A stretch of DNA of 64,000 bases from Myxococcales bacterium (GTDB lineage: Bacteria; Myxococcota_A; Polyangia; Polyangiales; Polyangiaceae): NCBI GenBank assembly GCA_016706225.1, contig JADJKB010000016.1:6996-70995 (forward strand). Reading direction: 5' to 3'. A program made the translations under genes and the position numbers. Numbering within the stretch: position 1 is the first letter of the stretch; each line of letters opens with the position of its first letter. Positions 1-8,711 of this stretch are shown here, piece after piece. Below the pieces are notes generated by a model. That model was not told the DNA's origin and ran no database searches. It worked only from the letters and a program-made list of their open reading frames with translations.

Positions 1-556
1 GATACTGACGCACGAAGCCGCCAACGCTCGCCACCTCGGCAATCCCCGGCACTTGCTGCAGCTCGTAGCGGATTTGCCAATCCTGGATCGAGCGGAGCTG
101 CGCGAGGTCGTGGCGATCACTCTGCAATGTGTACTCGTAGATCCAGCCGACCCCGGTCGCGTCCGGCCCGAGCGCCGGGCTGACGTCACTCGGTAAGCGG
201 TCCCGAACGTAGTTCAGGTACTCGAGCACACGGCTGCGCGCCCAGTACATGTCTGTCCCGTCCTCGAAGATGATGTAGACGAACGAGAGGCCGAAGAACG
301 AGTAGCCGCGCACCACCTTGGCCTTCGGAACCGAGAGCATCGTGGTGGTCAGCGGGTAGGTGACCTGGTCCTCGACGACCTGCGGTGACTGCCCGGGATA
401 CTCGGTGAAGATCACCACTTGCACGTCGGAGAGGTCGGGGATCGCGTCCAGCGGAGTGGTCGATACCGCGTAGGCGCCACCGCCCAGTGCGATCAGCGTC
501 AGGAGGACGACGAGAAAGCGATGTTTGACCGAGAGCTCAATGAGTCTTCCCAGCAT
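1..556 (-). CDS. CusA-like heavy-metal RND efflux pump, N-terminal part (runs off the left edge)
   Basis: This is the first 185 residues of an inner-membrane RND pump that exports metal ions through a tripartite envelope complex. After the first transmembrane segment the product reads IPDLSDVQVVIFTEYPGQSP and later FEDGTDMYWARSRVLEYL, both typical of the heavy-metal branch. It aligns throughout with the complete pump at 35639-38917. The ATG at 556 lies inside the end of the membrane-fusion-protein gene (stop at 537-539), so the two are translationally coupled. Order TolC, fusion protein, pump is the usual cus/czc order. Metal specificity (Cu/Ag or Co/Zn/Cd) cannot be told from this part. Confidence 0.93.
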   Translation of the reverse strand, partial: MLGRLIELSVKHRFLVVLLTLIALGGGAYAVSTTPLDAIPDLSDVQVVIFTEYPGQSPQVVEDQVTYPLTTTMLSVPKAKVVRGYSFFGLSFVYIIFEDGTDMYWARSRVLEYLNYVRDRLPSDVSPALGPDATGVGWIYEYTLQSDRHDLAQLRSIQDWQIRYELQQVPGIAEVASVGGFVRQY

Positions 557-1893
557 CGTCGCTCGCTTTCATCGAGGGTCCGTCGTTGTGTGCGTCGCCC
601 GCGTCGGCCGAGTCATGTCCGGCGTCGCTCATCGAGTGGGCCATCCCCTTCATATCCGGAGCAGCGGGTTTCACGTTGGAGCCGAGCATCTTCTTGACCG
701 CCTCCTTGAGGCGACTCTCGCTGTCGAGGAGGAACTGCCCGCTCACGACCAGCTTCTCTCCTTCCTTCAGGCCCGAAAGGATCTCGTAATTCTCCTCACC
801 TTGTGTGCCGAGTTCGACCTCTCGGCCCTCGAAACGGCCCGGACCGGTCATCACGAACGCAATGTTGCGCTCGCCGCTGCGGATGATGGCCTCGAGGGGA
901 GCGAGCAGCGTGTTCTTGCTGGGAGCCGTGTGGATCCTCACCGTCGCGAACATGCCCGGCTTGAGCTCGACGTTCGGGTTCGGCAAGAGGAGCCGCACCT
1001 CGACGGTGCGCGACTTCTGATCGAGCGAGGGTAGACGTAATCGACCTTGGCCGACAGCACCTTGCCGGGCATGTAGTCGAACTCGATCGTCGCATCTTGG
1101 CCGACGTAGACCCAGGGGGCGTCGAACTCGTAGACGTTGGCGATCACCCAGAGCGCGTTCAGATCCCCGATGGTGAACAGGTTCTCGCCGGTGCGAGCGA
1201 ACATGCCCTCGAGCGCCCGTTTGTGGATGACGTACCCACTCCGCGGCGCAGAGAGGGTGATGGTCCGGCTGCTCGTCCCCGCTCCTCGATCTTGTTGACG
1301 AAACGCTTGGAAATGTCGAACTGCTCGAGCCGACGTCGAGCCGCGTCGTTGAGGTGCTCCGCATGCGGCCCGTTCGCGGTGCTCTTGGTGATCTGCAGGA
1401 ACTCCTCCTGACTCGCGACGAGCTCGCGGCTGTACACGGCCAGCAGCGGTGCGCCCTTCTTGACGAATTGACCCGTTTCGTCCACCCAGAGTTTCTCGAT
1501 CCAGCCGTCGAACTTCATGTTGACGGTCGAGATCCGGGACTCGTCGTAATCCACACGCCCGAGGGCGCGCACGAGGCGGTCGAGTTTGCCCCGCTTCACC
1601 GGCGCGATGCGTACGCCCATCCGTTGTACGGTCGCCCCGTCGACGCTGATGGTGTTCAGATCGGCGGCGGGGTCGCCTTCGTACACGGCGACGAGGTCCA
1701 TGCCCATCGAGTCCTTGCCCGGGTTCGCCGAGACGAACGACGGATCCATGCTCGAGCGGTAGAACACGATCTTCCCCCCAGCCGGGGCCGAAACCGCAGG
1801 CGCCGAGTGCTCCCCTTCGTGCGCCGGCGGTGACTTGTCGCAGGCGCCGGTTGCCAGGAGCAAGAGCAAACAGCTCGAGAAGTGGCGAATCAT
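537..1893 (-). CDS. CusB/CzcB-like membrane fusion protein (two frameshifts)
   Basis: Periplasmic adaptor of the RND efflux complex. The product starts MIRHFSSCLLLLLATGACDK, a lipoprotein signal with the lipobox Cys at residue 18, followed by the YRSSMDPSFVSANPGKDSMG segment characteristic of CusB-type adaptors. The ATG at 1893 overlaps the TolC stop in an ATGA. The coding frame changes near 1280 and again near 1033, where one base is missing between the codons for YVYP and SLDQKSRT. The barrel and C-terminal regions, including LKPGMFATVRI and LSGLKEGEKLVVSGQFLLD, are otherwise intact. The C-terminus is rich in His, Asp and Met, which may bind metal. Two indels in an otherwise well-conserved gene look more like sequence errors than decay. 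Confidence 0.88.
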
Positions 1894-3215
1894 GGCAGTC
1901 GTTCTCCGGGCTTGATGCCGATCAGCGCACGCAACACATCCAGCCGCTCGGCGCGCTCCGCGAGCAGGCGTTCGTATTCGAGGCGGGCATCGAGCTGCGC
2001 TGCCCAATTCTGGAGTACCGAGACGAGCTCGACCTTGGCAAACACGTAGTCCTCGATGCTGGCATCGAGGGCCTGGTCGGCCTCCGGGATCAGCTCTTTC
2101 TCGTGAATACCGACCTCCTTGCCCAGCCGCTCGATGGCATCCACCTGCTGTTCAACCTCTGTCTTGACGTCGAGCGCCAGCGAACGCGTGGCAGCTCGGG
2201 CCTCGTCGAGTCGATGACGTTCCTCTCGTACCCGAGCGGACTGTTTGGTCTCGGACCAGATGGGCAGCGTTCCACCGAAGCTGATGACCCCCATGTCCGC
2301 CCCCTCGGTCGGATCGCCCTTGGCCGCGAAGCGCAGCCGATACCCGACCGACACCATGAAGTCCGGCAGGCGATCTTGCTTCGCTTCGCGGATTCGATTC
2401 GCACTCACGCGCTCGCGCGCGCTGCTCACTGCGAGATCCGGGTTCTTCTCGCGCGCCATGCGCGCGAGCTTGCGCCGGTCGAGTTTCGCCACGACGAGGG
2501 GCGGTCCTCTGGTGGGACCCAGATCGCCGGTCGGCGAGCGGCCTACGGCGGCGAGTAGTTCACGCTGCGCCGAGCGAACCGCCTGCCGGCGGCGTTCCAC
2601 GAGCGCGCGCACGCGGCTGTGAGCGACCTGGCTTTGCAGTGCGTCTTGCTGGGCGGCCTGCGCGACGGAGAATCGGGCGTGGACGGCGTTGGCGAGAGCG
2701 TTGATCGCGTGCTCGCTCTCGCCGGTGATCAGCTCGGCTCGCTCCGCGAAGTGCAGGCGCCAATACGCGCGGCTCACGCCAAACGCGACGGCGAGGCGCG
2801 TGGCTGCCAGCTCCTTTTCGGAGACTGAGATGTCAGCCCGAGCAACGTCGCCGCGGCGGCGCAGCTTGCCTGGGTAGGGCAGGGTCTGCGAGAGGGTGAA
2901 CAGTACGCCGGTCATGGCGCTCGCGTTCAGCCGCGGGTCGTCGAACGGAACGTTCTGGAGCGAGCCCATCAACACGGGATCCGGCAGGCTCTCCATGCGT
3001 GAGGGGATCTCTCGTCGGGCTCTGACTGCGGCCTTTGCCTTGGAAGTTCGCGGGTGTCGTTCCATGGCTTCGTCCACCAGCACGCTCAGCGATGGCGCGT
3101 CGGGTTTTGCTCCCGTCGCCTTCGGCGGCTCGGCGAGGGCAACACTCGGCAAGAGCCAGAGCGCGCCGCAGACCATGAGCAGCGCCAGTTCAGCGGGCTT
3201 CGGTGTCGCGGGCAT
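1890..3215 (-). CDS. TolC-family outer-membrane efflux protein
   Basis: Outer-membrane channel of the RND system. The product has a signal peptide (hydrophobic core followed by VALAEPP) and two repeated OEP domains rich in heptad-like Ala/Arg/Glu helices, about 441 residues, a normal family length. I start at the ATG at 3215, not at the in-frame GTG at 3233, because a sigma-54 promoter at 3229-3244 predicts transcription from about 3218, downstream of that GTG. The stop overlaps the ATG of the fusion-protein gene. First gene of the operon TolC, fusion protein, pump. Confidence 0.9.
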   Translation of the reverse strand: MPATPKPAELALLMVCGALWLLPSVALAEPPKATGAKPDAPSLSVLVDEAMERHPRTSKAKAAVRARREIPSRMESLPDPVLMGSLQNVPFDDPRLNASAMTGVLFTLSQTLPYPGKLRRRGDVARADISVSEKELAATRLAVAFGVSRAYWRLHFAERAELITGESEHAINALANAVHARFSVAQAAQQDALQSQVAHSRVRALVERRRQAVRSAQRELLAAVGRSPTGDLGPTRGPPLVVAKLDRRKLARMAREKNPDLAVSSARERVSANRIREAKQDRLPDFMVSVGYRLRFAAKGDPTEGADMGVISFGGTLPIWSETKQSARVREERHRLDEARAATRSLALDVKTEVEQQVDAIERLGKEVGIHEKELIPEADQALDASIEDYVFAKVELVSVLQNWAAQLDARLEYERLLAERAERLDVLRALIGIKPGERLP

Positions 3216-3228
3216 GCCGACACCACAA

Positions 3229-3244
3229 CGCAAGCTCTGTGCCG
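3229..3244 (-). promoter_or_regulatory. sigma-54 promoter of the left RND efflux operon
   Basis: Read on the minus strand this is CGGCACAGAGCTTGCG: a -24 CGGCAC and a -12 TTGC with exactly ten bases between GG and GC. Predicted start at about 3218, three bases before the ATG at 3215. No operator palindrome is close by. Confidence 0.75.
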
Positions 3245-3269
3245 GGCTCGGACACTGGTGTCACTGTGG

Positions 3270-3285
3270 CGGCTCGGATCGTGCA
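3270..3285 (+). promoter_or_regulatory. possible sigma-54 promoter of the barrel protein gene
   Basis: CGGCTCGGATCGTGCA has the GG-N10-GC spacing but a weaker -24 half. It points to a start near 3296, just ahead of the ATG at 3304. It is divergent from the promoter at 3229-3244. Confidence 0.5.
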
Positions 3286-3303
3286 GACGATCGGAGGACT
3301 GCC

Positions 3304-4077
3304 ATGAGTGACACTCCGTTGCCTCGCCGCGATCGGTGGTTTCCCGTTCTGCTGGTGCTGGTCGCGTCGACGTCGGCGCGGGCGCAGGTTCGAGCCCCCG
3401 CTCCGCGCGGGCCCGCCTTGGCGCCGCAACCCGAACGTCCTGCGGATGACCCGCGCGACTCATCGTCGGCGCACCCTCGCCGCCAGCCCGTCGAGTTGCA
3501 CTTGCTGGCGGGCTTCGGCAGCGCCATCTGCGCCGATAAACAGCCCGATAGCGAGTGCGCCGCGGCCGGTGGGACGGCGTTTGCGCTCGCTGGGGCCTGG
3601 CGTTTCCATGACCACTTCAGCTTGGGTCTCGAGATGGCCATCTGGAGCTTCTGGCCTCGGGACTCGTGGCGGGGAAAGCTCGGCACCGAGGCCTCTGACG
3701 CGAAGTTCAGCTCGACCTACCTCGCCCCGTTCGCGCGCTGGTATTGGGTCGAGCCGAGCAAGCTCAATCCGTACCTGCAGGGCGGCTTCGGGGTCGGCAA
3801 GCTGACCACCGAAGCCAAGAATGACAGTGGCGTCTACGCCTACTCGGCGAAGGGGCTGGCGTTCCCGGTTGCGGTCGGTGCGGACTGGCAGCTCTCGGAG
3901 TTCTTCCGATTCGGTGTGCAGCTTGGCGCCTACCTCCATGTGTCAACCCAGGTTTGCGAGACGAGCATGGGCAGCGAGAGCTGCCGTAGTCCCGGCAAGA
4001 ACTCCGAGGGCAAGCGTGAAGGATTAGCCCTGCCCTGGCGCGCGGTCGCTGTAGGAACGTTTGCGTTCGGCGGTTGA
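3304..4077 (+). CDS. predicted outer-membrane beta-barrel protein
   Basis: About 257 residues. The ATG at 3304 follows a GGAGG ribosome site, and the product begins MSDTPLPRRDRWFPVLLVLV then ASTSARAQ, a clear Sec signal peptide. After a Pro-rich linker, alternating aromatic strands (LGLEMAIWSFWPRDSW, LAPFARWYWVEPSKLNPYLQ) and a C-terminal WRAVAVGTFAFGG strand suggest an eight-strand OmpA/OMP_b-brl type barrel. Four Cys residues, at CADKQPDSEC and CETSMGSESC, could form disulfides. Its function is unknown. It is convergent with the next gene. Confidence 0.75.
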   Translation: MSDTPLPRRDRWFPVLLVLVASTSARAQVRAPAPRGPALAPQPERPADDPRDSSSAHPRRQPVELHLLAGFGSAICADKQPDSECAAAGGTAFALAGAWRFHDHFSLGLEMAIWSFWPRDSWRGKLGTEASDAKFSSTYLAPFARWYWVEPSKLNPYLQGGFGVGKLTTEAKNDSGVYAYSAKGLAFPVAVGADWQLSEFFRFGVQLGAYLHVSTQVCETSMGSESCRSPGKNSEGKREGLALPWRAVAVGTFAFGG

Positions 4078-4093
4078 GCCGAGCCTGCTGGCG

Positions 4094-4946
4094 TCAACCG
4101 TGGCGCCGCCACGCGAGCCCACCGCTCTCGAGCACGCCGGGCCACGCATCGACGTATTCAGCTCGTTCGCCGGGCCCTGACACATCGATCCAGACGGCGT
4201 GCCCAGTGCCGGGCGGCCGGACGTCGATGTGAACGAACAAACTGTTCGGATAGAAGCCGCATGCGGCGTCGATGAACCTGCGGCACTCGCGGAATAGTTC
4301 CTCATTCGGCACGCCCGCGACGCTGATGTCGAGCGCTCGCCCCTGTCGGTGGCGACTCGTCGCGCGATCCCGGCGATAACCGCTGTAGATCGTGATGACG
4401 CGCCCGGGAAATCGGTCCGCGAGGCGTTGGGTCATCCACAGCAGCCTCGGGCGCAAGAGCTTCACTCCGTCCACCCACTCGTCGTCCACCTCGCGCTCCA
4501 AAACCGGAGTGAGCGGGAGAGGGAGCAGCGGGCGAGCCGCGCCCTCCTCCCGCGCGAGGATACTCACTCGATCCAGCGCATCGGGCGCGATGCCTCCGTT
4601 GCAGTCCAAGAGCCGGAGTGTGTCGTGTTCGTTACCGCGCCGCAGTGAGACGGGCTTTGGGGTGTCAGCATCACAACCTCGAGCCAGCTCGAGGGGAAAA
4701 TCTGCTGTCGCCGACCGCCAAGGTGAAAACCCGAAACGCTCACCCGAGGGGCGAAGATACGGTTGCAACAGCGACGCGGGCTGAGACAAGGCCAAGCCCG
4801 CCGGATCAACGGACAGGCTCAGCGCGTTCCACGCCTGGTTTGGGGCCAACGCGGCGAGCAAGAGCAGCGCTCCAACGGTCAGGATGACCTCGCAGTGGCT
4901 TGTGTCCTCAGCGTCACGAGCGGGAGTTTCAGCACCGTCGGTCTCA
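4094..4946 (-). CDS. DUF882/peptidase M15-like protein (frameshift near the start)
   Basis: The C-terminal half carries the YcbK/DUF882 signature: VITIYSGYRRDRATSRHRQG followed by RALDISVAG, then FIDAACGFYPNSLFVHIDVR. These are the zinc-ligand regions of the M15-like D,D-peptidase fold, so a role in peptidoglycan is likely. A hydrophobic segment (VILTVGALLLLAALAP) near the N-terminus gives an anchor or signal. The main frame has no start codon downstream of the sigma-54 promoter at 4960-4975. The ATG at 4946, three bases after its predicted start, opens another frame (MRPTVLKLPLVTLRTQ), and one indel near 4890-4930 joins the two. Confidence 0.7.
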
Positions 4947-4959
4947 TGCCCCCTCGACA

Positions 4960-4975
4960 CTGCAGACGCTGTGCC
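4960..4975 (-). promoter_or_regulatory. sigma-54 promoter of the DUF882 gene
   Basis: On the minus strand TGGCACAGCGTCTGCA, near-consensus with ten bases between GG and GC. Predicted start about 4949. The operator at 5050-5066 is about 85 bp upstream. Confidence 0.8.
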
Positions 4976-5049
4976 AGAACTAAGCTCGTTTCGGATGGGC
5001 GTCTGGCGCATGCAAGGGTGAAAAGAACCTGTGACGGTGGCGCGCGGAT

Positions 5050-5066
5050 GCGACCGATCTGGTCAC
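5050..5066. promoter_or_regulatory. 17-bp operator palindrome shared by divergent promoters
   Basis: GCGACCGATCTGGTCAC matches GTGACC-N5-GGTCAC with one mismatch. It sits nearly midway between divergent sigma-54 promoters at 4960-4975 and 5129-5144. A half-site (GTGACG) lies at 5031-5036. Confidence 0.7.
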
Positions 5067-5128
5067 TTCGCGAGCGCGAATCTGCGTTCCGGCGGCGGCT
5101 TTCGAGCGCTTTCGACGAGCCCCCCCGA

Positions 5129-5144
5129 TGGTCTGATGGTTGCA
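5129..5144 (+). promoter_or_regulatory. sigma-54 promoter of the gene at 5177
   Basis: TGGTCTGATGGTTGCA, with GG-N10-GC and a perfect TTGCA at -12. Predicted start about 5155. It is followed by a GGAGG ribosome site and the ATG at 5177. Confidence 0.8.
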
Positions 5145-5176
5145 GACCAACGCTGCAGCAACCCGGAGGAAAGCTG

Positions 5177-5632
5177 ATGAAAACGGTAGAACCGAGGTCC
5201 CATGCCTGGCTGATCGTGCTGGAGGACGGCGCGAAGTGGCCGGCTTGGGTCGATGAACATCGTGTCGATGAGGACACCGCGGTGATCGTCCAGCAGCCCG
5301 GACAGAGACAGCACTCGCTCATCCAGCGAGTGCGCGAGCTCTCCGTCGAGCTCGCTACGAGCGGACGCTCCGTCACCCGCGCGGTTCTTGCGGTGGGAAG
5401 CGCGGCCCCTGTCGGGCAGTGGGCCCGCAGGTCAGAGCTTTCGCGTGCGATGCTCCAGACGGTGAGCCGAGGAACGGGTGCTCTCGTCATCGTTGCCGAT
5501 GACCCGATCCCTCGCGAGCGGCACGAACTCTTGGCGTTCTGCGGGTCACTGGCCAGGATGCCAGTCGCGGCCGGTATTGCAGTACTGCTGGAGCTGGAGG
5601 CACAGGAGGCGCCGGAGCGCCGCTCGGCGTGA
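5177..5632 (+). CDS. conserved-looking soluble protein of unknown function
   Basis: 151 residues, no signal peptide or membrane segment. The ATG at 5177 follows a GGAGG site at 5166-5170, so the long in-frame extension upstream is not needed. The product has an alternating beta/alpha pattern: HAWLIVLEDGAKWPAWV, TAVIVQQPG, VTRAVLAVGS, GALVIVADDP. This resembles a small Rossmann or USP-like fold, but no family motif is recognised. The sigma-54 promoter and operator upstream place it in the proposed regulon. Confidence 0.75.
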   Translation: MKTVEPRSHAWLIVLEDGAKWPAWVDEHRVDEDTAVIVQQPGQRQHSLIQRVRELSVELATSGRSVTRAVLAVGSAAPVGQWARRSELSRAMLQTVSRGTGALVIVADDPIPRERHELLAFCGSLARMPVAAGIAVLLELEAQEAPERRSA

Positions 5633-5659
5633 GCCGCGGGGCTGCGGCCGCTCATTTCT

Positions 5660-5696
5660 GTGACCCAGGCGGTCATGTGGTGACCGAACCGGCCAC
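5660..5696. promoter_or_regulatory. tandem pair of 17-bp operator palindromes between convergent genes
   Basis: GTGACCCAGGCGGTCAT (5660-5676) and GTGACCGAACCGGCCAC (5680-5696), starts exactly 20 bp apart. They lie between two convergent genes, and I see no convincing sigma-54 promoter next to them. Confidence 0.75.
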
Positions 5697-5745
5697 ACCG
5701 CGGCGTCCGTGCCGCACGGCGACAGGTCGCGCTTCCGCAGGTGCC

Positions 5746-6689
5746 TCACCGACGGCTGCTGCGTGCGATGTTCAGTTCCAATCGCCCCCGCAGCGCCGAA
5801 GCGTCCTTCCTCACGTCGGAGGGGGCCCCGCGCTCGGCCCGGCGCAGGGCGGGGAGCGCCGCAGGGTGCTCGACCATCAATACCGCTCTCGCGATTGCCG
5901 TCCGGAGCTGGGCGTTCCCGCGCGAAAAGCCCCGGGCCAGGGCCGTCGCAGCCGCTTCACGAATGGCGTCAGCCTGTTTGGCGTCGAGCCTCGAGGCGGC
6001 AATCGCCCAGCTGGAGCCCACATAACCAAGAGCGCGGGCCGTTGTCACTGCCAGCGCATCGTCGATGGGCTCGGCGAGCACGCTCGCCAACCTCTCCGCC
6101 ACATCCAGCGAGCGGCAGTGTCCAAGCCCCGCAATGGCCTCGGCGCGCCTCGGCTCGCCCGCGCGGACGTGTGACAGGAGCAGAGCTCTGTCGCGCGCGC
6201 GGCAGAGCATCCCGAGGCCGGCCGCAGCGCTGCCCACGAAGCGGGCATCTTGGGCTCGCGTGAAGACCGCCTCCAGGACCGGCCCTGCTCGCGGGTCGCG
6301 GGCAAAAGCAACGGCCTGAAGCAGACCATCCCCGAGAGCGATCTTTTGTGCGTCATCGAGGCCAAGCGTGTCCGCGCGCCACGCGACCATCTCGAGCATC
6401 GGCAGCAATGCTTCTCGACCCAAACGCATGAATGCCCGCGCGGCAGTCGGTTGGTTGTTCCTCGACTTCATCATGCCCGCACTGCGGAAAGTGTCGACAG
6501 CGCGAGCCGCTCGGAACATGGCGGGGTTGCGGGCTCGTGCGCGCGCAATTTCGGCTTCAGACTGGCGCGGGAGGCCGGGTCCAGAGCGGCCGGCGTGAGG
6601 ACGACGCCCTCGGCCCGCGCGTGACGTGCGGTCGCTGCCGCACCGACGACGAGCAGAGCACCGAACAGGAGCTTCGTGAACTTGTTCAT
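5746..6689 (-). CDS. secreted HEAT-repeat protein (one frameshift)
   Basis: The ATG at 6689 gives MNKFTKLLFGALLVVGAAAT then ARHARAEG, a Sec signal peptide. One indel near 6555 moves the reading into the main frame, which carries repeated two-helix units such as LSHVRAGEPRRAEAIAGLGH and ATARALGYVGSSWAIAA, typical HEAT/Armadillo repeats, to the stop at 5746. About 314 residues in all. It begins five bases after the stop of the deiminase gene, so the two should be one transcript. The protein probably acts as a periplasmic binding or scaffold partner. No catalytic motif is seen. Confidence 0.75.
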
Positions 6690-6693
6690 GCAA

Positions 6694-8478
6694 TCACATT
6701 CCCTGGTCTTGGTTGGCGGCGTCCCACCACTTGGGTTCAGCAGGCGTTGGCAGGGCGCTCCAATTGCTGGCACAATGAACGTCGCCCAAGAGCACGTGGT
6801 AGTTCCACGAATCTGCGAACCGCACGTCCAGGCCATTCCCGTCGGAGCCCAGCTTCATCGCGGGATCCTCGAGGCGCGCGAGTAGCTCCTTGGCGAACAC
6901 GTCCTCCCCACCGACCATTGGCCCGAAGGTCTGCGCGAACACCGCCGTGTTGCCGTTGGCGATCACTCTGATGTTCGCCGTGTCCGGCAAGTAAGCAATC
7001 TTGCCGCCGTCGATCTCCTCGTAAAACACCGGCACTTCGACGAAGTCCTCCTCAGTCAGCCCAGCCCGCTCCGCGAGCGTTGCGTGCATCTCCTCGATGT
7101 GCAGCTGTGCCTCTTGATTCCAGCCCATCATGGTGGCGTCACCCAGCACTTCCGCGACCGTCGTCTGCCACTGCTTCGCCTCGAAATCGACTTTGCCCTC
7201 GAAGATGGGGGCGTCGCCGTGCCCCTCGGCCTGCCACTTCTCGAACAGGGTTTTGCAGAGCGCTGGTGAGTTCTGGATCATCTTGAAGCCGCGCGGCGTC
7301 GCGGCACGCACTGCCCCGTAGACTTCGTCCATGTGCCCGACGACGAGCCAGCTGGTATCCAGGTAGATCGGTGGCTGCACCTGTTGGGCTGCGTAGAAAT
7401 CCCGCGTGCTCTGCTTGATCCCCGCTCCGAGCAAGAGGCGCCCCGCTGGCGCTGCAGGATATGGCGGAAGCGCTTCGTGGTTTCCGTGAGAGTCGTAGGT
7501 GCTTCCCGTGCCGAGCTCCGTGGCCTCGTCGAACAGTACGGCCACGGCGCGTTCTGGCCCGAGCATGTGCTTTTTCAAGAAGGCCAGCGGCAGATGGTCC
7601 GGATTCTCGTCGCGGCCCCAGGGGCGCGGATTGAAGACTTTCATGACGTGACCACCACCGTCTTTTGCGGGCATCCCGGTCCAGCCTGTCTGGAACCAAT
7701 CCTCGAACCAGATGTCGGCCGACCCGTCCACATAGCTGTCAGGTACTAGCTGAACAGTCAGCCCCGCCCCCTCCACCGCATCGGTCATCGTCGCCACGAA
7801 GTCGGGAGAAAAGTCGCTGAAGTACACCGTGTCGAAGGGGCGCAAGTTGTGGTTCATCAACCACGGCGCGGCACGCAGCTGCACCGTGTCCTCTCCGATC
7901 GGCCCTGCAGCATCGCTGACCGAGAACGTGAGCGTGGCAAGCCCCTGCCAGTCTTGGTTTTCGGACCGTACGAAGTCCCTGCCCTCGATGCCAAGCTCAA
8001 CCCCGGCCTGTAGGTCAGCGGTCGACAGCGACAGCGGCTGATTCGTGTCGATCGAGACCCAGCCCGCCGGAGTTCGCTGGAAAACCCGCACGAACCCCCG
8101 AGCTGCCAGGTCGAGCTCGACCGTTCCGCTCGCCGTCTGCGACGCCGCAGGCCAGGGCCGCGCGATGACTCGCGCCAGATCCAACTCGTCGGCGGGGCCA
8201 TTCACCAGCTCGTCCTGGTTGTCCGCAATACCGTCGCCGTCGTCGTCGTCCAAGTTGATCAGAAATACTGCGCCGCTATCCCTGCTCCAGGTCTCTTCAC
8301 CCGCTTGTTCGCTCGGGTCATCGAGGTCCACGATGCCGTTGCGGTTGTTGTCGGAGAGGAGGTCGACGACCGGCGCCGCGGGTTGCCGCGAGGGCGATCC
8401 GGTATCCCCACAGGCCCAGAGCGCGAAGCAAGTCACAACCAGTGTTGCGCGACAGAGCGCACAGGAGTTCTTTTTCAT
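6694..8478 (-). CDS. protein-arginine deiminase (PAD) family lipoprotein
   Basis: 594 residues. Residues 1-21 are a lipoprotein signal with the Cys of ALWACGD. Two acidic calcium-loop-like motifs follow: DNNRNGIVDLDD and NLDDDDGDGIADNQDE. They match the calcium-binding middle domain of animal PADs, which has the same order of Asp-rich loop, Trp-containing strand and Asp-rich loop. The C-terminal domain carries FEDWFQTG, DTSWLVVGHMDEV (catalytic His and Asp) and LLGDVHCASN (nucleophile Cys), the expected order for Ca-dependent conversion of protein arginine to citrulline. The protein should be periplasmic or outer-membrane anchored. A sigma-54 promoter at 8513-8528 and tandem operators at 8571-8606 lie upstream. 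Substrates are unknown. Confidence 0.88.
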   Translation of the reverse strand: MKKNSCALCRATLVVTCFALWACGDTGSPSRQPAAPVVDLLSDNNRNGIVDLDDPSEQAGEETWSRDSGAVFLINLDDDDGDGIADNQDELVNGPADELDLARVIARPWPAASQTASGTVELDLAARGFVRVFQRTPAGWVSIDTNQPLSLSTADLQAGVELGIEGRDFVRSENQDWQGLATLTFSVSDAAGPIGEDTVQLRAAPWLMNHNLRPFDTVYFSDFSPDFVATMTDAVEGAGLTVQLVPDSYVDGSADIWFEDWFQTGWTGMPAKDGGGHVMKVFNPRPWGRDENPDHLPLAFLKKHMLGPERAVAVLFDEATELGTGSTYDSHGNHEALPPYPAAPAGRLLLGAGIKQSTRDFYAAQQVQPPIYLDTSWLVVGHMDEVYGAVRAATPRGFKMIQNSPALCKTLFEKWQAEGHGDAPIFEGKVDFEAKQWQTTVAEVLGDATMMGWNQEAQLHIEEMHATLAERAGLTEEDFVEVPVFYEEIDGGKIAYLPDTANIRVIANGNTAVFAQTFGPMVGGEDVFAKELLARLEDPAMKLGSDGNGLDVRFADSWNYHVLLGDVHCASNWSALPTPAEPKWWDAANQDQGM

Positions 8479-8512
8479 CAGGATCCCGTCCAGCCGATGA
8501 CGCGCCCCGCAG

Positions 8513-8528
8513 TGCACACGGCGTACCG
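8513..8528 (-). promoter_or_regulatory. sigma-54 promoter of the deiminase operon
   Basis: On the minus strand CGGTACGCCGTGTGCA, GG-N10-GC. Predicted start about 8502, 24 bases before the ATG. The operators are 45-90 bp upstream. Confidence 0.75.
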
Positions 8529-8570
8529 TTGCTCTGCGAGCCAAAATCAGTGCGTGCGGGTGTGGCTGCC

Positions 8571-8606
8571 GTGACCAATTCGGTCAGGCGTGATCTCTTG
8601 CGTCAC
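8571..8606. promoter_or_regulatory. tandem operator palindromes between the deiminase and Cys-rich lipoprotein genes
   Basis: GTGACCAATTCGGTCAG (8571-8587) and GTGATCTCTTGCGTCAC (8590-8606), starts 19 bp apart. They face the deiminase promoter on the left. On the right a degenerate sigma-54 site (GTGCGCAATGTTTGCA, 8630-8645) may serve the gene at 8712. Confidence 0.75.
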
Positions 8607-8711
8607 GTTCCTGGCAATCACCGTTGGGCGTGCGCAATGTTTGCATGCACAATCTCGACAAAGGAGACGTCCAATCCGCATCCGTACCAACGTGTCAGAA
8701 AGGACGGAGTC

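Noticed and set aside
3251..3264. GACACTGGTGTCAC as another operator
   Set aside because: The inverted repeat has arms GACAC/GTGTC and does not fit the 6-5-6 pattern.
2896..3303. N-terminal extension of the barrel protein
   Set aside because: It is antisense to the TolC gene, and a ribosome site plus signal peptide mark the ATG at 3304.
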